A stretch of DNA of 64,000 nt from CBDFGN01 sp965247065 (GTDB lineage: Bacteria > Bacteroidota > Bacteroidia > Cytophagales > Cyclobacteriaceae), in assembly GCA_965247065.1 (NCBI GenBank), contig CBDFGN010000006.1, positions 3,286,001 through 3,350,000 of the forward strand, in the 5' to 3' direction. Position 1 is the stretch's first letter. Every line of letters begins with the position of its first letter. Under the pieces are notes generated by a model that was not told the DNA's origin, did no database searches, and was given only the letters and a program-made list of their open reading frames with translations. The translations under genes were made by a program, and so were the position numbers. This document shows, one piece after another, positions 8,516 through 16,416 of this stretch.

Positions 8516-9656
8516 CATATTAATCTGGGACAATGGACACCTGACCGTCCAAAGTATCGAGAGTTATAACAATAACGAGCTATCTCACCTGGATATGCAC
8601 AAAGCTGAACGTCATATCTTAAACTGTGATCTATGCGCCGACGCGTTGGAAGGATATGGCCAAAAGACAGGAAATCCCAAGGTGAGGAAAAATTTAGAGT
8701 TCCTACGGCATCAGATCCGTCAAGAACCTGAGGGTCCCCAAAAATCAGGTTCGGTATTTAGAACTTTAGCAATTGCAGCTTCACTCGCCATAATCCTTGG
8801 AGCCAGATTTTACTTTTTCGGCAGTTCAATTCTCTGGCCACCGGAAGAGCCCCAAATTGCCATGAAGCGAAAAGAGGACAAGGCGAAAGCTCCCCCGGAG
8901 TTGCCCATTGTAGAGGCCTCAGACCTGGCTGAAGACGATCTAAGTAATGAGCAAACCCCGGCCGGGACAGATTCTCGTACTTTAGAAAATCCAGCGGCTC
9001 GAGTGCCAAATGCGATTCAATCCCAGGTTGCTAATCAGTCGCTGGCATCACCGGCTGGCGATGGCTCATCAGGGCCGGCCTTGGATCAAAACCAGGCACT
9101 CGCTGCAAATGAAGTCCAGCAGGCCAATGCGCTCGACGCCGAGCTCGAATCGGATGAGTCGGTGGTGGAGTTTTCTGGAGAGCCGGATCTGGAATTGAAA
9201 GAGGAAATTATGAGTGAAGCAAAACCAACCACAGAAGAGGATTTGGAAGAAGCCAAAAACGTAATAAACGAAAGGGCAAAATCCTCAGATGTCGAAGGCG
9301 GGCCTGAGCTGGCTATCTCTACTCGACTTACTTCCGGTGCCAAGTTAGGCGGTTCCATAATGGACTCAGATCCAGAACCTGAAATTGGTTTTGATCAATA
9401 CCGGGTCTATTTGCTAGAGAATCTCCAATATCCGGATGAAGCACGCCTCAATAACATTTCGGGAGTTGTTAAAATCGAATTCGCCCTTAAACCCGGCAGC
9501 TTGTACTCTAAATTCCGGATTGTTGAAGGACTCGGCTACGGATGTGACGAAGAAGCTGAGCGCTTAATTAAGGATGGACCCAATTGGAAACCAGCCATAC
9601 GCAAAGGCTTGGCCATTAAAGAAGAGGTGGTCGTGGAAATTAAATTTGAGCCTTAA
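8499..9656 (+). CDS. Membrane anti-sigma-like protein fused to a TonB C-terminal domain
   Basis: The 385-residue protein combines three parts. A cytosolic head carries an H-X3-C-X2-C motif (His39, Cys43, Cys46), like zinc-binding anti-sigma domains. One transmembrane helix spans about residues 87-108. A long acidic, low-complexity periplasmic linker (about 110-285) leads to a TonB C-terminal-like domain (about 300-385: YPDEARLNNISGVVKIEFAL, then the RLIKDGPNWKPAI end). Its 17-base overlap with the ECF sigma gene supports a role in controlling that factor. The TonB-like tail could sense or contact envelope partners. Domain identities are inferred from motifs; the anti-sigma role is probable, not shown. 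Confidence 0.78.
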   Translation: MTREHNILIWDNGHLTVQSIESYNNNELSHLDMHKAERHILNCDLCADALEGYGQKTGNPKVRKNLEFLRHQIRQEPEGPQKSGSVFRTLAIAASLAIILGARFYFFGSSILWPPEEPQIAMKRKEDKAKAPPELPIVEASDLAEDDLSNEQTPAGTDSRTLENPAARVPNAIQSQVANQSLASPAGDGSSGPALDQNQALAANEVQQANALDAELESDESVVEFSGEPDLELKEEIMSEAKPTTEEDLEEAKNVINERAKSSDVEGGPELAISTRLTSGAKLGGSIMDSDPEPEIGFDQYRVYLLENLQYPDEARLNNISGVVKIEFALKPGSLYSKFRIVEGLGYGCDEEAERLIKDGPNWKPAIRKGLAIKEEVVVEIKFEP

Positions 9657-9668
9657 ATAGCCGGAGTT

Positions 9669-9806
9669 CTAGGACCTAATATCCTTTTCTACTTCAACTG
9701 GTTGATCACCGGAACCTTTGCTATAGGTAGGACAGTATTTAGTACCCTTGCAGGAAGAAACGAGTATCAGCAAAAAGACGATTCCGATAGCTGCTATCCT
9801 TTTCAT
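9669..9806 (-). CDS. 45-residue lipoprotein with GTKYCPTYSK motif, copy 2
   Basis: The 45-residue predicted lipoprotein is a paralogue of the one at 1359-1490. The signal peptide MKRIAAIGIVFLLILVSSC ends in a lipobox with lipidated Cys19, and the mature part starts CKGTKYCPTYSK and ends in an acidic tail. Ten residues (GTKYCPTYSK) are identical in the two copies and sit at the same distance from the lipid cysteine, while signal peptides and tails differ. That pattern indicates selection on the core. The gene converges on the anti-sigma/TonB gene with 12 bases between stops, and it is divergent from the TauE-like permease. Function unknown. Confidence 0.75.
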   Translation of the reverse strand: MKRIAAIGIVFLLILVSSCKGTKYCPTYSKGSGDQPVEVEKDIRS

Positions 9807-9887
9807 TACACTATTTTAGAGATAAAGTCTAAATATAGCAACAAACCTCTTAAAATATTTCATCAAAATCAGAAATAATTTACATGA

Positions 9888-10637
9888 ATGGACCTCGTTA
9901 GTGCATTGATAATCCTGATCGCGGGTTTTATTTCTGGATTTATGAATACAGTGGCGGGGGGAGGCTCCCTACTCACTTTGCCGATTCTAATCTTTTTGGG
10001 GTTGCCTTCATCAATAGCCAACGCAACCAATCGGGTTGCGATATTTACCCAAAATATATTTGCAGTAAGCGGGTTCAGGAGTAAGGGCCTGTTCCATTGG
10101 CCGTATAGCCTGTGGCTCGGTTCCTCGGCTCTCCTCGGAGCCATTTTGGGGGCAAAAATAGCCGTTGATATCAGCGGCCATCTCTTCAACCGGATCCTCG
10201 CTGCTATGATGATCGCGGTGGTTCTATGGATGGTATTCAATCCATCTAAACCCAGTAAAGGCGACAATGAAAAGATCAGCAAAAAACAATACATAATTGG
10301 ATCACTGGTTTTCTTCCTGATCGGCATTTACGGCGGCTTTATCCAAGCTGGTGTCGGTTTCATAATTATGGCAGCCCTGACCAATATCAATGGCTTCAGT
10401 TTGGTAAAAACCAATAGTATTAAAGTATTCGTCGTGCTGATCTATACGTCTGCGGCGCTTCTGGTTTTTGTCTATGAGGATCAAATAAATTGGGTGTATG
10501 GCCTTACTCTGGCCGTGGGCCATGCTTGCGGGGGTTGGTTCGCCAGCCGGTGGTCCGTAAAGAAGGGTGACAGATGGATCAAGGGGATTCTGATAATTAC
10601 TGTGTTCGCCTTTTCGATCAAGCTCTGGTTTTTCTAA
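9888..10637 (+). CDS. TauE/SafE family permease (sulfite exporter-like)
   Basis: The 249-residue polytopic membrane protein belongs to the TauE/SafE (formerly DUF81) family. Characteristic features are the glycine-rich first repeat (GFISGFMNTVAGGGSLLTLP, residues about 14-33, followed by NATNRVAI) and the second-half repeat (GGFIQAGVGFIIMAAL). Seven to eight hydrophobic segments are visible. Members export sulfite, sulfoacetate or other organosulfur anions, and many remain uncharacterised. No sulfur gene is adjacent, so the substrate is not predictable. The ATG at 9888 gives MDLVSALIILIAG, a good membrane start. It appears to be transcribed alone or with the following rmuC (48-base gap). Confidence 0.85.
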   Translation: MDLVSALIILIAGFISGFMNTVAGGGSLLTLPILIFLGLPSSIANATNRVAIFTQNIFAVSGFRSKGLFHWPYSLWLGSSALLGAILGAKIAVDISGHLFNRILAAMMIAVVLWMVFNPSKPSKGDNEKISKKQYIIGSLVFFLIGIYGGFIQAGVGFIIMAALTNINGFSLVKTNSIKVFVVLIYTSAALLVFVYEDQINWVYGLTLAVGHACGGWFASRWSVKKGDRWIKGILIITVFAFSIKLWFF

Positions 10638-10685
10638 TATGGTACCTTCGAGTCTAGGGATTACAGAAAAGGCCTATCTTTAAGT

Positions 10686-11954
10686 ATGGAAATTGGCCTG
10701 GTGGTTACAGGGTTTTTGATCGGAGCCGCGACCTTCTGGTTTATCTCAAAATTCAAATTTCAAGGGGATAGAAGGTCATTCATACAGCTGGAAACGGCAA
10801 GGAAATCCTTAGAAGTGGAGTTGCGCCTCGAAAGAGAAAAAAATGTTCTGCTAGTGGCCAAGATTTCAGCCCTGGAAGCCGATTATAAGAACCTGGACCA
10901 AAAAATGAAGGACCAGCTGGATAACCTTGAAACGCTACAAGACCGCTTTACCAACCAGTTCCAAGTACTCGCCAACAACATTTTCGAAGAAAAGAGCCGG
11001 AAATTCACTAATCAAAATCGCAATAATCTCAGTGAGATCCTGGATCCGCTCAAAGAGAAAATAAAGGAGTTTGAAAAAAAGGTGGACCAGTCCAACAAGG
11101 ACAGCCTGCAATGGAACAGTGCCCTTCGGCAACAGATTAGCAGTCTGCAACAACTCAACTTGCAGATGTCGAAAGATGCTGAGAATCTCGTCAAGGCCTT
11201 GAAAGGCGATTCCAAGACTCAAGGCGATTGGGGTGAGATTAGGCTTGAGATGGTATTGGAAAAGGCTGGACTGGAAAAGGACATCCACTTTACCGCGCAG
11301 GGAGGTATTCGGGATGAGTCAGGAAAGCTCCGAAGACCAGATTTTCTCATCAATCTCCCCGATAATAAGCATATGATAATTGACTCCAAAGTTTCATTGC
11401 TGGCCTATGAGCGTTTTTCCAGTTCACACGATGAAGCAGAGCGCAATCGATTCTTGAAGCAACACCTGCACGCGGTCCGAGAAAAGATAAAAGACTTAAG
11501 TTCCAAGAATTATCAGAATTCGTACGGCATCAACTCCCCTGATTATGTCCTAATGTATTTTCCAATTGAACCGGCGTTCAATGCTGCGGTGCAGGCCGAT
11601 CCGAAAATATTCTTTGAGGCTCTCGATAGAAATATCGTACTGGTAACCACCACAACTCTCCTGGCCACCATGAGGACCGTGTCCTTTATTTGGAAACAGG
11701 ATGACCAGAAGAAGTACGTTTTGGAGATTGCCCGGGAAAGTGGGGCTCTTTATGACAAGTTTGTAGGGTTCACCAATGATCTACTGGATTTGGGAAACCG
11801 GCTTAAAGCAGTACAAAATAGCTACGAGTTTGCCATGAACAAACTATCTACGGGTACTGGAAATCTTATCAAAAGGGCGGAAAAGATCAAGAAACTGGGG
11901 GCCAAAACTACGAAAACTATTGAGCAGAAACTCATTGAGAAAGCCGAGGAGTAA
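10686..11954 (+). CDS. rmuC: DNA recombination protein RmuC
   Basis: The 422-residue RmuC-family protein has an N-terminal membrane anchor (residues about 2-20), a long coiled coil (about 30-180), and the conserved nuclease-like core beginning at KGDSKTQGDWGEIRLEMVLE. The core continues through RRPDFLINLPDNKHMIIDSK and VLMYFPIEPAFNAA. In E. coli, RmuC limits inversions between short inverted repeats; its biochemical activity is a predicted PD-(D/E)XK nuclease. Length and domain order are normal. The following hydrolase gene starts 14 bases downstream, so they probably form an operon. Confidence 0.92.
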   Translation: MEIGLVVTGFLIGAATFWFISKFKFQGDRRSFIQLETARKSLEVELRLEREKNVLLVAKISALEADYKNLDQKMKDQLDNLETLQDRFTNQFQVLANNIFEEKSRKFTNQNRNNLSEILDPLKEKIKEFEKKVDQSNKDSLQWNSALRQQISSLQQLNLQMSKDAENLVKALKGDSKTQGDWGEIRLEMVLEKAGLEKDIHFTAQGGIRDESGKLRRPDFLINLPDNKHMIIDSKVSLLAYERFSSSHDEAERNRFLKQHLHAVREKIKDLSSKNYQNSYGINSPDYVLMYFPIEPAFNAAVQADPKIFFEALDRNIVLVTTTTLLATMRTVSFIWKQDDQKKYVLEIARESGALYDKFVGFTNDLLDLGNRLKAVQNSYEFAMNKLSTGTGNLIKRAEKIKKLGAKTTKTIEQKLIEKAEE

Positions 11955-11968
11955 TTTAACCATTTGAT

Positions 11969-12802
11969 TTGAAGGTGGTAGTTAACATTATTTTTGGGGG
12001 ACTTCTCCTTTACGGCGGCGTTGTTGCTCTCTTGTATTTTTTTCAAGAACGAATTCTGTTTCATCCGCAGTCACTAGATCGTGATTATCATTTTGATTTC
12101 GGAACCGGGTCTGGTTTTGAGGAGATTTTTATCACCGCCCCGGATAAATCACGCCTGCACGCGTTATTGTTTAGCCAAACGGATCCGCTGGGCATCATTC
12201 TTTACTTTCACGGTAATGCCGGAAGCCTGGCGGGGTGGGGCTGGGTGTCGAACGACTTGTTGCCATATGGCTATGAGATTCTAATACCCGACTTTCGAGG
12301 ATACGGAAAGAGTTCCGGAAAATTGAGTGAGGCCAAACTCTTTTCTGACGCCCAATTGTGGTATGAATTGTGCCAGTCCCGTTTCCCGGAAGAAAAAATT
12401 TTGATTTATGGAAGATCACTTGGAACAGGCATGGCTACTCAAATCGCATCCCTTAACAGACCCAACCGGCTATTGTTGGAGAACCCTTTCTACAACATGG
12501 CTGAGTTAGCAAAAAAACATTTCCCCGGTTTCCCTCATCACCAGCTTTTAAGATATCCATTCAGAAACGACCGATATATACAGGAGATACAATGTCCCAT
12601 ATTCGTTGTTCATGGCACCGCCGATGAAGTAGTGCCCTATGAATCCGGTAAGCGGCTAGTCACTTCAAGAGATCAAGATGTCAGATTCTGGACAATCAAT
12701 GGCGGTGGCCACAACAATCTCAGCACCTATCCCGATTACTACAGATTCCTGAAAGAGGCGCTCAACAACCCGATAGAAACGGGGGAGATTGAGGCATATT
12801 GA
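11969..12802 (+). CDS. Alpha/beta hydrolase, BEM46/YfhR-like, membrane-anchored
   Basis: The 277-residue serine hydrolase has an N-terminal membrane helix (about residues 4-26). The oxyanion-region motif YFHGNAGSLAGWG is present, as is the nucleophile elbow IYGRSLGTGMA (serine in GRSLG), an acid in VVHGTADEVVPYESG and a histidine in GGGHNNL. These complete a catalytic triad. BEM46-like hydrolases act on unknown esters or amides. The start is TTG at 11969; a GTG two codons later is an alternative, and no ATG lies nearby. It follows rmuC closely. The enzyme class is secure; the substrate is unknown. Confidence 0.85.
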   Translation: MKVVVNIIFGGLLLYGGVVALLYFFQERILFHPQSLDRDYHFDFGTGSGFEEIFITAPDKSRLHALLFSQTDPLGIILYFHGNAGSLAGWGWVSNDLLPYGYEILIPDFRGYGKSSGKLSEAKLFSDAQLWYELCQSRFPEEKILIYGRSLGTGMATQIASLNRPNRLLLENPFYNMAELAKKHFPGFPHHQLLRYPFRNDRYIQEIQCPIFVVHGTADEVVPYESGKRLVTSRDQDVRFWTINGGGHNNLSTYPDYYRFLKEALNNPIETGEIEAY

Positions 12803-12803
12803 C

Positions 12804-12811
12804 TACCTTTG
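12804..12811 (+). promoter_or_regulatory. Candidate -7 promoter element TACCTTTG
   Basis: TACCTTTG matches the Bacteroidota -7 consensus TAnnTTTG exactly and lies 21 bases before the ATG of the GroES-like gene. No good -33 TTTG is seen at the usual distance, so support is partial. Confidence 0.4.
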
Positions 12812-12832
12812 TACCACTTGTATATCAGTTGG

Positions 12833-13219
12833 ATGAAAACAGGCGAAATCACTCCTGGGAATAAACTTAAGAAGATCATCATTGTCGGCGATCGCATCTT
12901 GATCAAACCCAAGAAGCTCTCGGAGAAGACTACCAGTGGACTGTATTTACCTCCGGGAGTACAGGAAAAGGAAAAGATTCAAAGTGGCTACGTAATGAAA
13001 ACTGGCCCTGGTTATCCGATTCCGATACCGGCCGAAGAAGATGAGGTCTGGAAGGATCAGGAAGACCAGATCAAATATATTCCACTTCAAGCCAAATTGG
13101 GAGATCTGGCCATCTTTCTCCAAAAGGGAGCCCTGGAATTGATGTATGAAAACGAAAAGTACTTCATCGTACCGCAGGCTTCGATTTTGATGCTGGAAAG
13201 AGAAGAGGATATTGATTGA
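12833..13219 (+). CDS. GroES-like (chaperonin-10 fold) protein
   Basis: The 128-residue protein is related to co-chaperone GroES. The Cpn10 opening appears as KKIIIVGDRILIKPKK followed by SEKTTSGLYLPPGVQEKEKIQSGYV, and the end as GALELMYENEKYFIVPQASIL. It is longer than canonical GroES (about 95 residues) because of an insert near residues 65-95 (PIPIPAEEDEVWKDQE). No groEL is adjacent. Bacteroidota often carry such an extra GroES-like protein beside the true GroES, so a separate role is likely. The start is ATG 12833; the frame extends eight codons upstream but that part overlaps the putative promoter. The stop abuts the convergent hemB stop with no gap. Confidence 0.82.
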   Translation: MKTGEITPGNKLKKIIIVGDRILIKPKKLSEKTTSGLYLPPGVQEKEKIQSGYVMKTGPGYPIPIPAEEDEVWKDQEDQIKYIPLQAKLGDLAIFLQKGALELMYENEKYFIVPQASILMLEREEDID

Positions 13220-14191
13220 CTATCCTTTCAGCAGCTCTGCTGCCTGCTTGGCAAAGTAAGTCAGGATCACGTCAGCACCCGCCCTTCGAATACTTAGCAA
13301 ACACTCCATCATCGCTGATTGGCGGTCGAGCCATCCATTTTGGGCTGCTGCACTTATCATAGCATATTCGCCACTAACATTGTAAGCCGCGATCGGCAAA
13401 GCAAAACTGCCTTTGAAATCGCGAATCACATCCAGATAAGACATCGCGGGTTTAACCATTAAGAAATCGGCACCCTCCTCTATGTCAAGACGGGCCTCAA
13501 CTAGTGCCTCCTTTCTATTGGCCGGGTTCATCTGATAAGTCTTTTTGTCGCCTGATTTAGGTGCGGAATCCAGAGCATCCTGAAACGGTCCATAAAAGGC
13601 ACTCGCGTATTTGGCTGTGTAGGACATGATGGACACTTCAGAGTGACCTTCACTGTCCAGGGCCTCACGGATTCTACCTACCCGCCCATCCATCATATCT
13701 GAAGGTCCAATAATATCGGATCCAGCCTGAGCCTGAACCACGGCCATCTTAGCAAGGATCTCCAGGGTCTCGTCATTCGAGATTTTGCCGTCCACAACCA
13801 GACCATCATGCCCGTCTGAACTATAAGGGTCCATGGCAACATCGGTCACGAGACATGTCTCCGGAAATTTAGATTTGATGGCGTGAATGGCCGTTGGAAA
13901 CAAACCATCTGGATTGTGGCCTTCCATTGCCTGGGGGTCCTTTTTCTGCTCTGCAATGGCCGGAAATGGGGCAAAGGCAGCTATTCCCAACTCTAGACAA
14001 GCCTCAATTTCGGGCAGCACCCGATCGACTGAGTATCTGAAAATTCCCGGTATTGATGGAACCTCGGACTTAACATTAGTGCCTTCCGCCAGGAAAAGGG
14101 GGAAAACAAAATGTTGAGTTGACAGCTCCGTTTCGGTGACCAAAGCTCGTATAACCTGGCTTTTGCGGTTGCGACGTGGTCTTTTGTGCAT
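13220..14191 (-). CDS. hemB: Delta-aminolevulinic acid dehydratase (porphobilinogen synthase)
   Basis: HemB condenses two 5-aminolevulinate molecules into porphobilinogen in haem synthesis. The 323-residue protein has normal length and the two active-site lysines, Lys194 (YTAKYASAFYGPF) and Lys247 (FLMVKPAMSYLD), which form the Schiff bases. The metal-site loop reads DVAMDPYSSDGHDG (residues 117-130) and lacks the cysteines of zinc-dependent enzymes, so this is the magnesium/potassium type. It is convergent with the GroES-like gene, with touching stop codons. No other haem gene is in the window. Confidence 0.96.
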   Translation of the reverse strand: MHKRPRRNRKSQVIRALVTETELSTQHFVFPLFLAEGTNVKSEVPSIPGIFRYSVDRVLPEIEACLELGIAAFAPFPAIAEQKKDPQAMEGHNPDGLFPTAIHAIKSKFPETCLVTDVAMDPYSSDGHDGLVVDGKISNDETLEILAKMAVVQAQAGSDIIGPSDMMDGRVGRIREALDSEGHSEVSIMSYTAKYASAFYGPFQDALDSAPKSGDKKTYQMNPANRKEALVEARLDIEEGADFLMVKPAMSYLDVIRDFKGSFALPIAAYNVSGEYAMISAAAQNGWLDRQSAMMECLLSIRRAGADVILTYFAKQAAELLKG

Positions 14192-14337
14192 TACTTGACT
14201 TAATTCTGGGATTCAATTGGAATAACTAACAGTCACTGGATAACATTAAGGATTGGCCATCTCCGAGAGCCTCTAATTGACAGTTCAGGATCCATTTTTG
14301 TTTCCAAAAGCCCTTCGTTCAGTCGATCCGGGTACCA

Positions 14338-15570
14338 TCAGTAATCCAGGAAGGTCCGTTCAATGATATCGCAACACTCATGAATCTGCTCTTCGGTAAT
14401 CACCAAAGGAGGGGCAAAACGGATTATGTTGCCATGAGTAGGCTTAGCAAGGAGGCCATTGTCCTTAAGCGCGAGACACAAATGCCAGGCCGTTTCACTT
14501 TCAGGAGAATCGTTGATCACAATCGCATTTAGAAGACCCATGCCCCTTACGATTTGAACCAATTCTGACTTTTGGATCAGGTGGCGCATTCGCTTACGGA
14601 ACACATCTCCCAATAATGCCGCGTTTTCGGTCAGCTTTTCATCCTTTACTACCTGCAGCGCCTCCATTGCCACGGCGCAGGCCAACGGATTGCCTCCGAA
14701 AGTGGATCCGTGCTCTCCGGGTCGGAGCAAGTCCATAACTTCATCGCACGCAAGTACCGCAGAAACCGGAAGAACTCCGCCCGAAATTGCTTTTCCAAGA
14801 ACTAGAATATCCGGCTGAACCTCCTCGGCGTCGCAGGCCAGGCGATGCCCGGTTCGACCCACACCTGTCTGGACCTCATCCAGTATCAATAACACATTAT
14901 GCTCCTGGCACAAATCCGAAACTTGGCGGAGGTAACCTTCTTTTGGTACGTTGACACCCGCCTCTCCCTGGATCGGTTCCACCCAAAAAGCAGCCACGTT
15001 GGGATTTCTCAATTGCTTATCCAAGGCTTCGACATCATCGAAAGGGATTACCTCGAACCCTGGCATAAAAGGTCCAAAGTCCCGGGTAGCCAACGGGTCG
15101 GTTGAGGCCGAAATAATAGTTGTGGTCCTACCATGGAAATTTTCTCTGGCAGCAATAATAACAGCGTGGTTTTCTGGAATTTCCTTAATCCTGTATCCCC
15201 ACTTACGGGCCAACTTGATGGCTGTTTCGTTGCCCTCCGCGCCGGAATTCATGAGGAGAGCCCGATCAAAACCAAAATAATCGCAAAAGTACTTTTCGGT
15301 CAATCCCAGTTTATCGTTGTAAAAAGCCCTCGAGGTCAGGGTAAGTTGCTTAGCCTGCTCGATCAAAGCACTCACGATTCTGGGATGACAGTGGCCCTGA
15401 TTTACCGCACTATATGCAGAGAGAAAATCGTAGTAACGGCGGCCTTCCAGATCCCACAAGTGCACGCCCTCCCCTTTTGAAAGAACAACGGGCAGCGGAT
15501 GGTAGTTGTGGGCACCATAGTGGTTCTCCAGATCGATGGCCTCTTGACTAGATAGCAATTGGTCAATCAT
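14338..15570 (-). CDS. rocD: Ornithine aminotransferase
   Basis: This PLP-dependent class III aminotransferase converts ornithine and 2-oxoglutarate to glutamate semialdehyde and glutamate. The 410-residue length fits. The PLP lysine is Lys260 (LGKAISGGVLPVSA), the ring-binding aspartate is Asp231 (ILDEVQTGVGRTG), and MNSGAEGNETAIKLARKWGY gives the phosphate-binding loop. The NHYGAHNYHPLPVVL opening is characteristic of ornithine rather than acetylornithine aminotransferases. It is divergent from rpmB. The 146-base gap between this gene and hemB holds nothing recognisable. Its role would be arginine/ornithine catabolism or proline synthesis. Confidence 0.93.
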   Translation of the reverse strand: MIDQLLSSQEAIDLENHYGAHNYHPLPVVLSKGEGVHLWDLEGRRYYDFLSAYSAVNQGHCHPRIVSALIEQAKQLTLTSRAFYNDKLGLTEKYFCDYFGFDRALLMNSGAEGNETAIKLARKWGYRIKEIPENHAVIIAARENFHGRTTTIISASTDPLATRDFGPFMPGFEVIPFDDVEALDKQLRNPNVAAFWVEPIQGEAGVNVPKEGYLRQVSDLCQEHNVLLILDEVQTGVGRTGHRLACDAEEVQPDILVLGKAISGGVLPVSAVLACDEVMDLLRPGEHGSTFGGNPLACAVAMEALQVVKDEKLTENAALLGDVFRKRMRHLIQKSELVQIVRGMGLLNAIVINDSPESETAWHLCLALKDNGLLAKPTHGNIIRFAPPLVITEEQIHECCDIIERTFLDY

Positions 15571-15682
15571 TCTACGCGTCGCTCAGTTACTCGTCAAACT
15601 TTCTAAGGGGGCAAAGTTAGAAATTTAAAGCCTTCCAGTTGCAAATATGGCCAATTATTAAAACAAAGAACCGGGACCCTGA

Positions 15683-15713
15683 TTTGAAATTAAGTCAAAT
15701 TTTATCATCTTTG
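15683..15713 (+). promoter_or_regulatory. Promoter of the rpmB-rpmG-DUF4295 operon
   Basis: A -33 TTTG (15683-15686) and a -7 CATCTTTG (15706-15713) are separated by exactly 19 bases. This matches the Bacteroidota sigma-ABfr consensus TTTG-N19-21-TAnnTTTG except for the first -7 base. It lies 30 bases before the rpmB start codon. Confidence 0.65.
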
Positions 15714-15743
15714 CAGTCCGTTTTTAACAAGTGACCAGGAGTA

Positions 15744-15989
15744 ATGGCAAGAGTTTGTGAAATAACCGGCAAGAGGCCTCAATCGGGCAACCACGTTTCG
15801 CATGCCCACAATAAGAATAAAAGGAAGTTCTACCCCAACCTGCAAAAGAAGAAATTCTTTATTCCTGAGGAGAACCGTTGGGTGACGATTAGGGTAGCAG
15901 CCTCCACTTTAAGGACCATCAACAAAAATGGCATCACCAACGTCCTAAAGGAATACAGAAAGAAAGGTATTTCATTGGTATTAGTATAG
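15744..15989 (+). CDS. rpmB: 50S ribosomal protein L28
   Basis: The 81-residue large-subunit ribosomal protein opens with the L28 signature MARVCEITGKRPQSGNHVSH, followed by NNKNKRKF-type basic residues and the RVAASTLRTINKNG motif. It is a small, strongly basic RNA-binding protein. It is the first gene of a three-gene operon with rpmG (12-base gap) and a DUF4295 gene, an order conserved in Bacteroidota. A well-matched promoter lies upstream. Confidence 0.97.
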   Translation: MARVCEITGKRPQSGNHVSHAHNKNKRKFYPNLQKKKFFIPEENRWVTIRVAASTLRTINKNGITNVLKEYRKKGISLVLV

Positions 15990-16001
15990 TAGATATTCAG
16001 C

Positions 16002-16184
16002 ATGGCTAGGAAAGGAAACAGAGTTCAAGTTATCTTAGAATGCACCGAGCACAAGGATACCGGATTGCCCGGAACTTCGAGGTATATCACTACGAAGAAT
16101 CGGCAAAACACCTCGGAGCGACTTGAACTGAAAAAGTACAATCCAATTCTTAAGAAGTACACGCTCCACAAAGAAATTAAGTAA
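16002..16184 (+). CDS. rpmG: 50S ribosomal protein L33
   Basis: The 60-residue ribosomal protein has the family features VQVILECTEHKDTG, SRYITTKNRQNTSERLELKK and the YNPILKKYTLHKE end. It carries only one of the cysteines that form the zinc ribbon in some L33 proteins, so this is the cysteine-poor (zinc-independent) form. It lies between rpmB and the DUF4295 gene, with gaps of 12 and 2 bases. Confidence 0.96.
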   Translation: MARKGNRVQVILECTEHKDTGLPGTSRYITTKNRQNTSERLELKKYNPILKKYTLHKEIK

Positions 16185-16186
16185 TC

Positions 16187-16342
16187 ATGGCTAAAAAGGT
16201 TGTTGCTACCCTGAAAAAGGCGGGAGGTCTGAATTTTACTAAAATTATAAAAGCCGTGAAATCTGAAAAGACCGGTGCCTATACGTTCAAGGAACAGATT
16301 GTATCCTCGGAACTTGTGAAAGAGGTTCTGGCCAAGGACTAA
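16187..16342 (+). CDS. DUF4295 family small basic protein
   Basis: The 51-residue lysine-rich protein opens MAKKVVATLKKAGGLNFTKI and ends SSELVKEVLAKD. DUF4295 proteins are restricted to Bacteroidota and nearly always sit directly after rpmG, as here with a 2-base gap. The charge, size and context suggest a ribosome-associated protein. A terminator follows before ftsY. Confidence 0.92.
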   Translation: MAKKVVATLKKAGGLNFTKIIKAVKSEKTGAYTFKEQIVSSELVKEVLAKD

Positions 16343-16367
16343 ACTGCAACGGAATCCTATCTTATCG

Positions 16368-16392
16368 GTCCCTAATTGAAAGGGACTTTTTT
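16368..16392 (+). terminator. Rho-independent terminator of the rpmB operon
   Basis: Arms GTCCCT and AGGGAC with a 7-base loop are followed by six T. It lies 26 bases after the DUF4295 stop and ends 24 bases before the ftsY start, so ftsY probably depends on read-through or a short separate promoter. Confidence 0.75.
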
Positions 16393-16416
16393 GTTCTCGA
16401 ATCTAATTTGATCATT

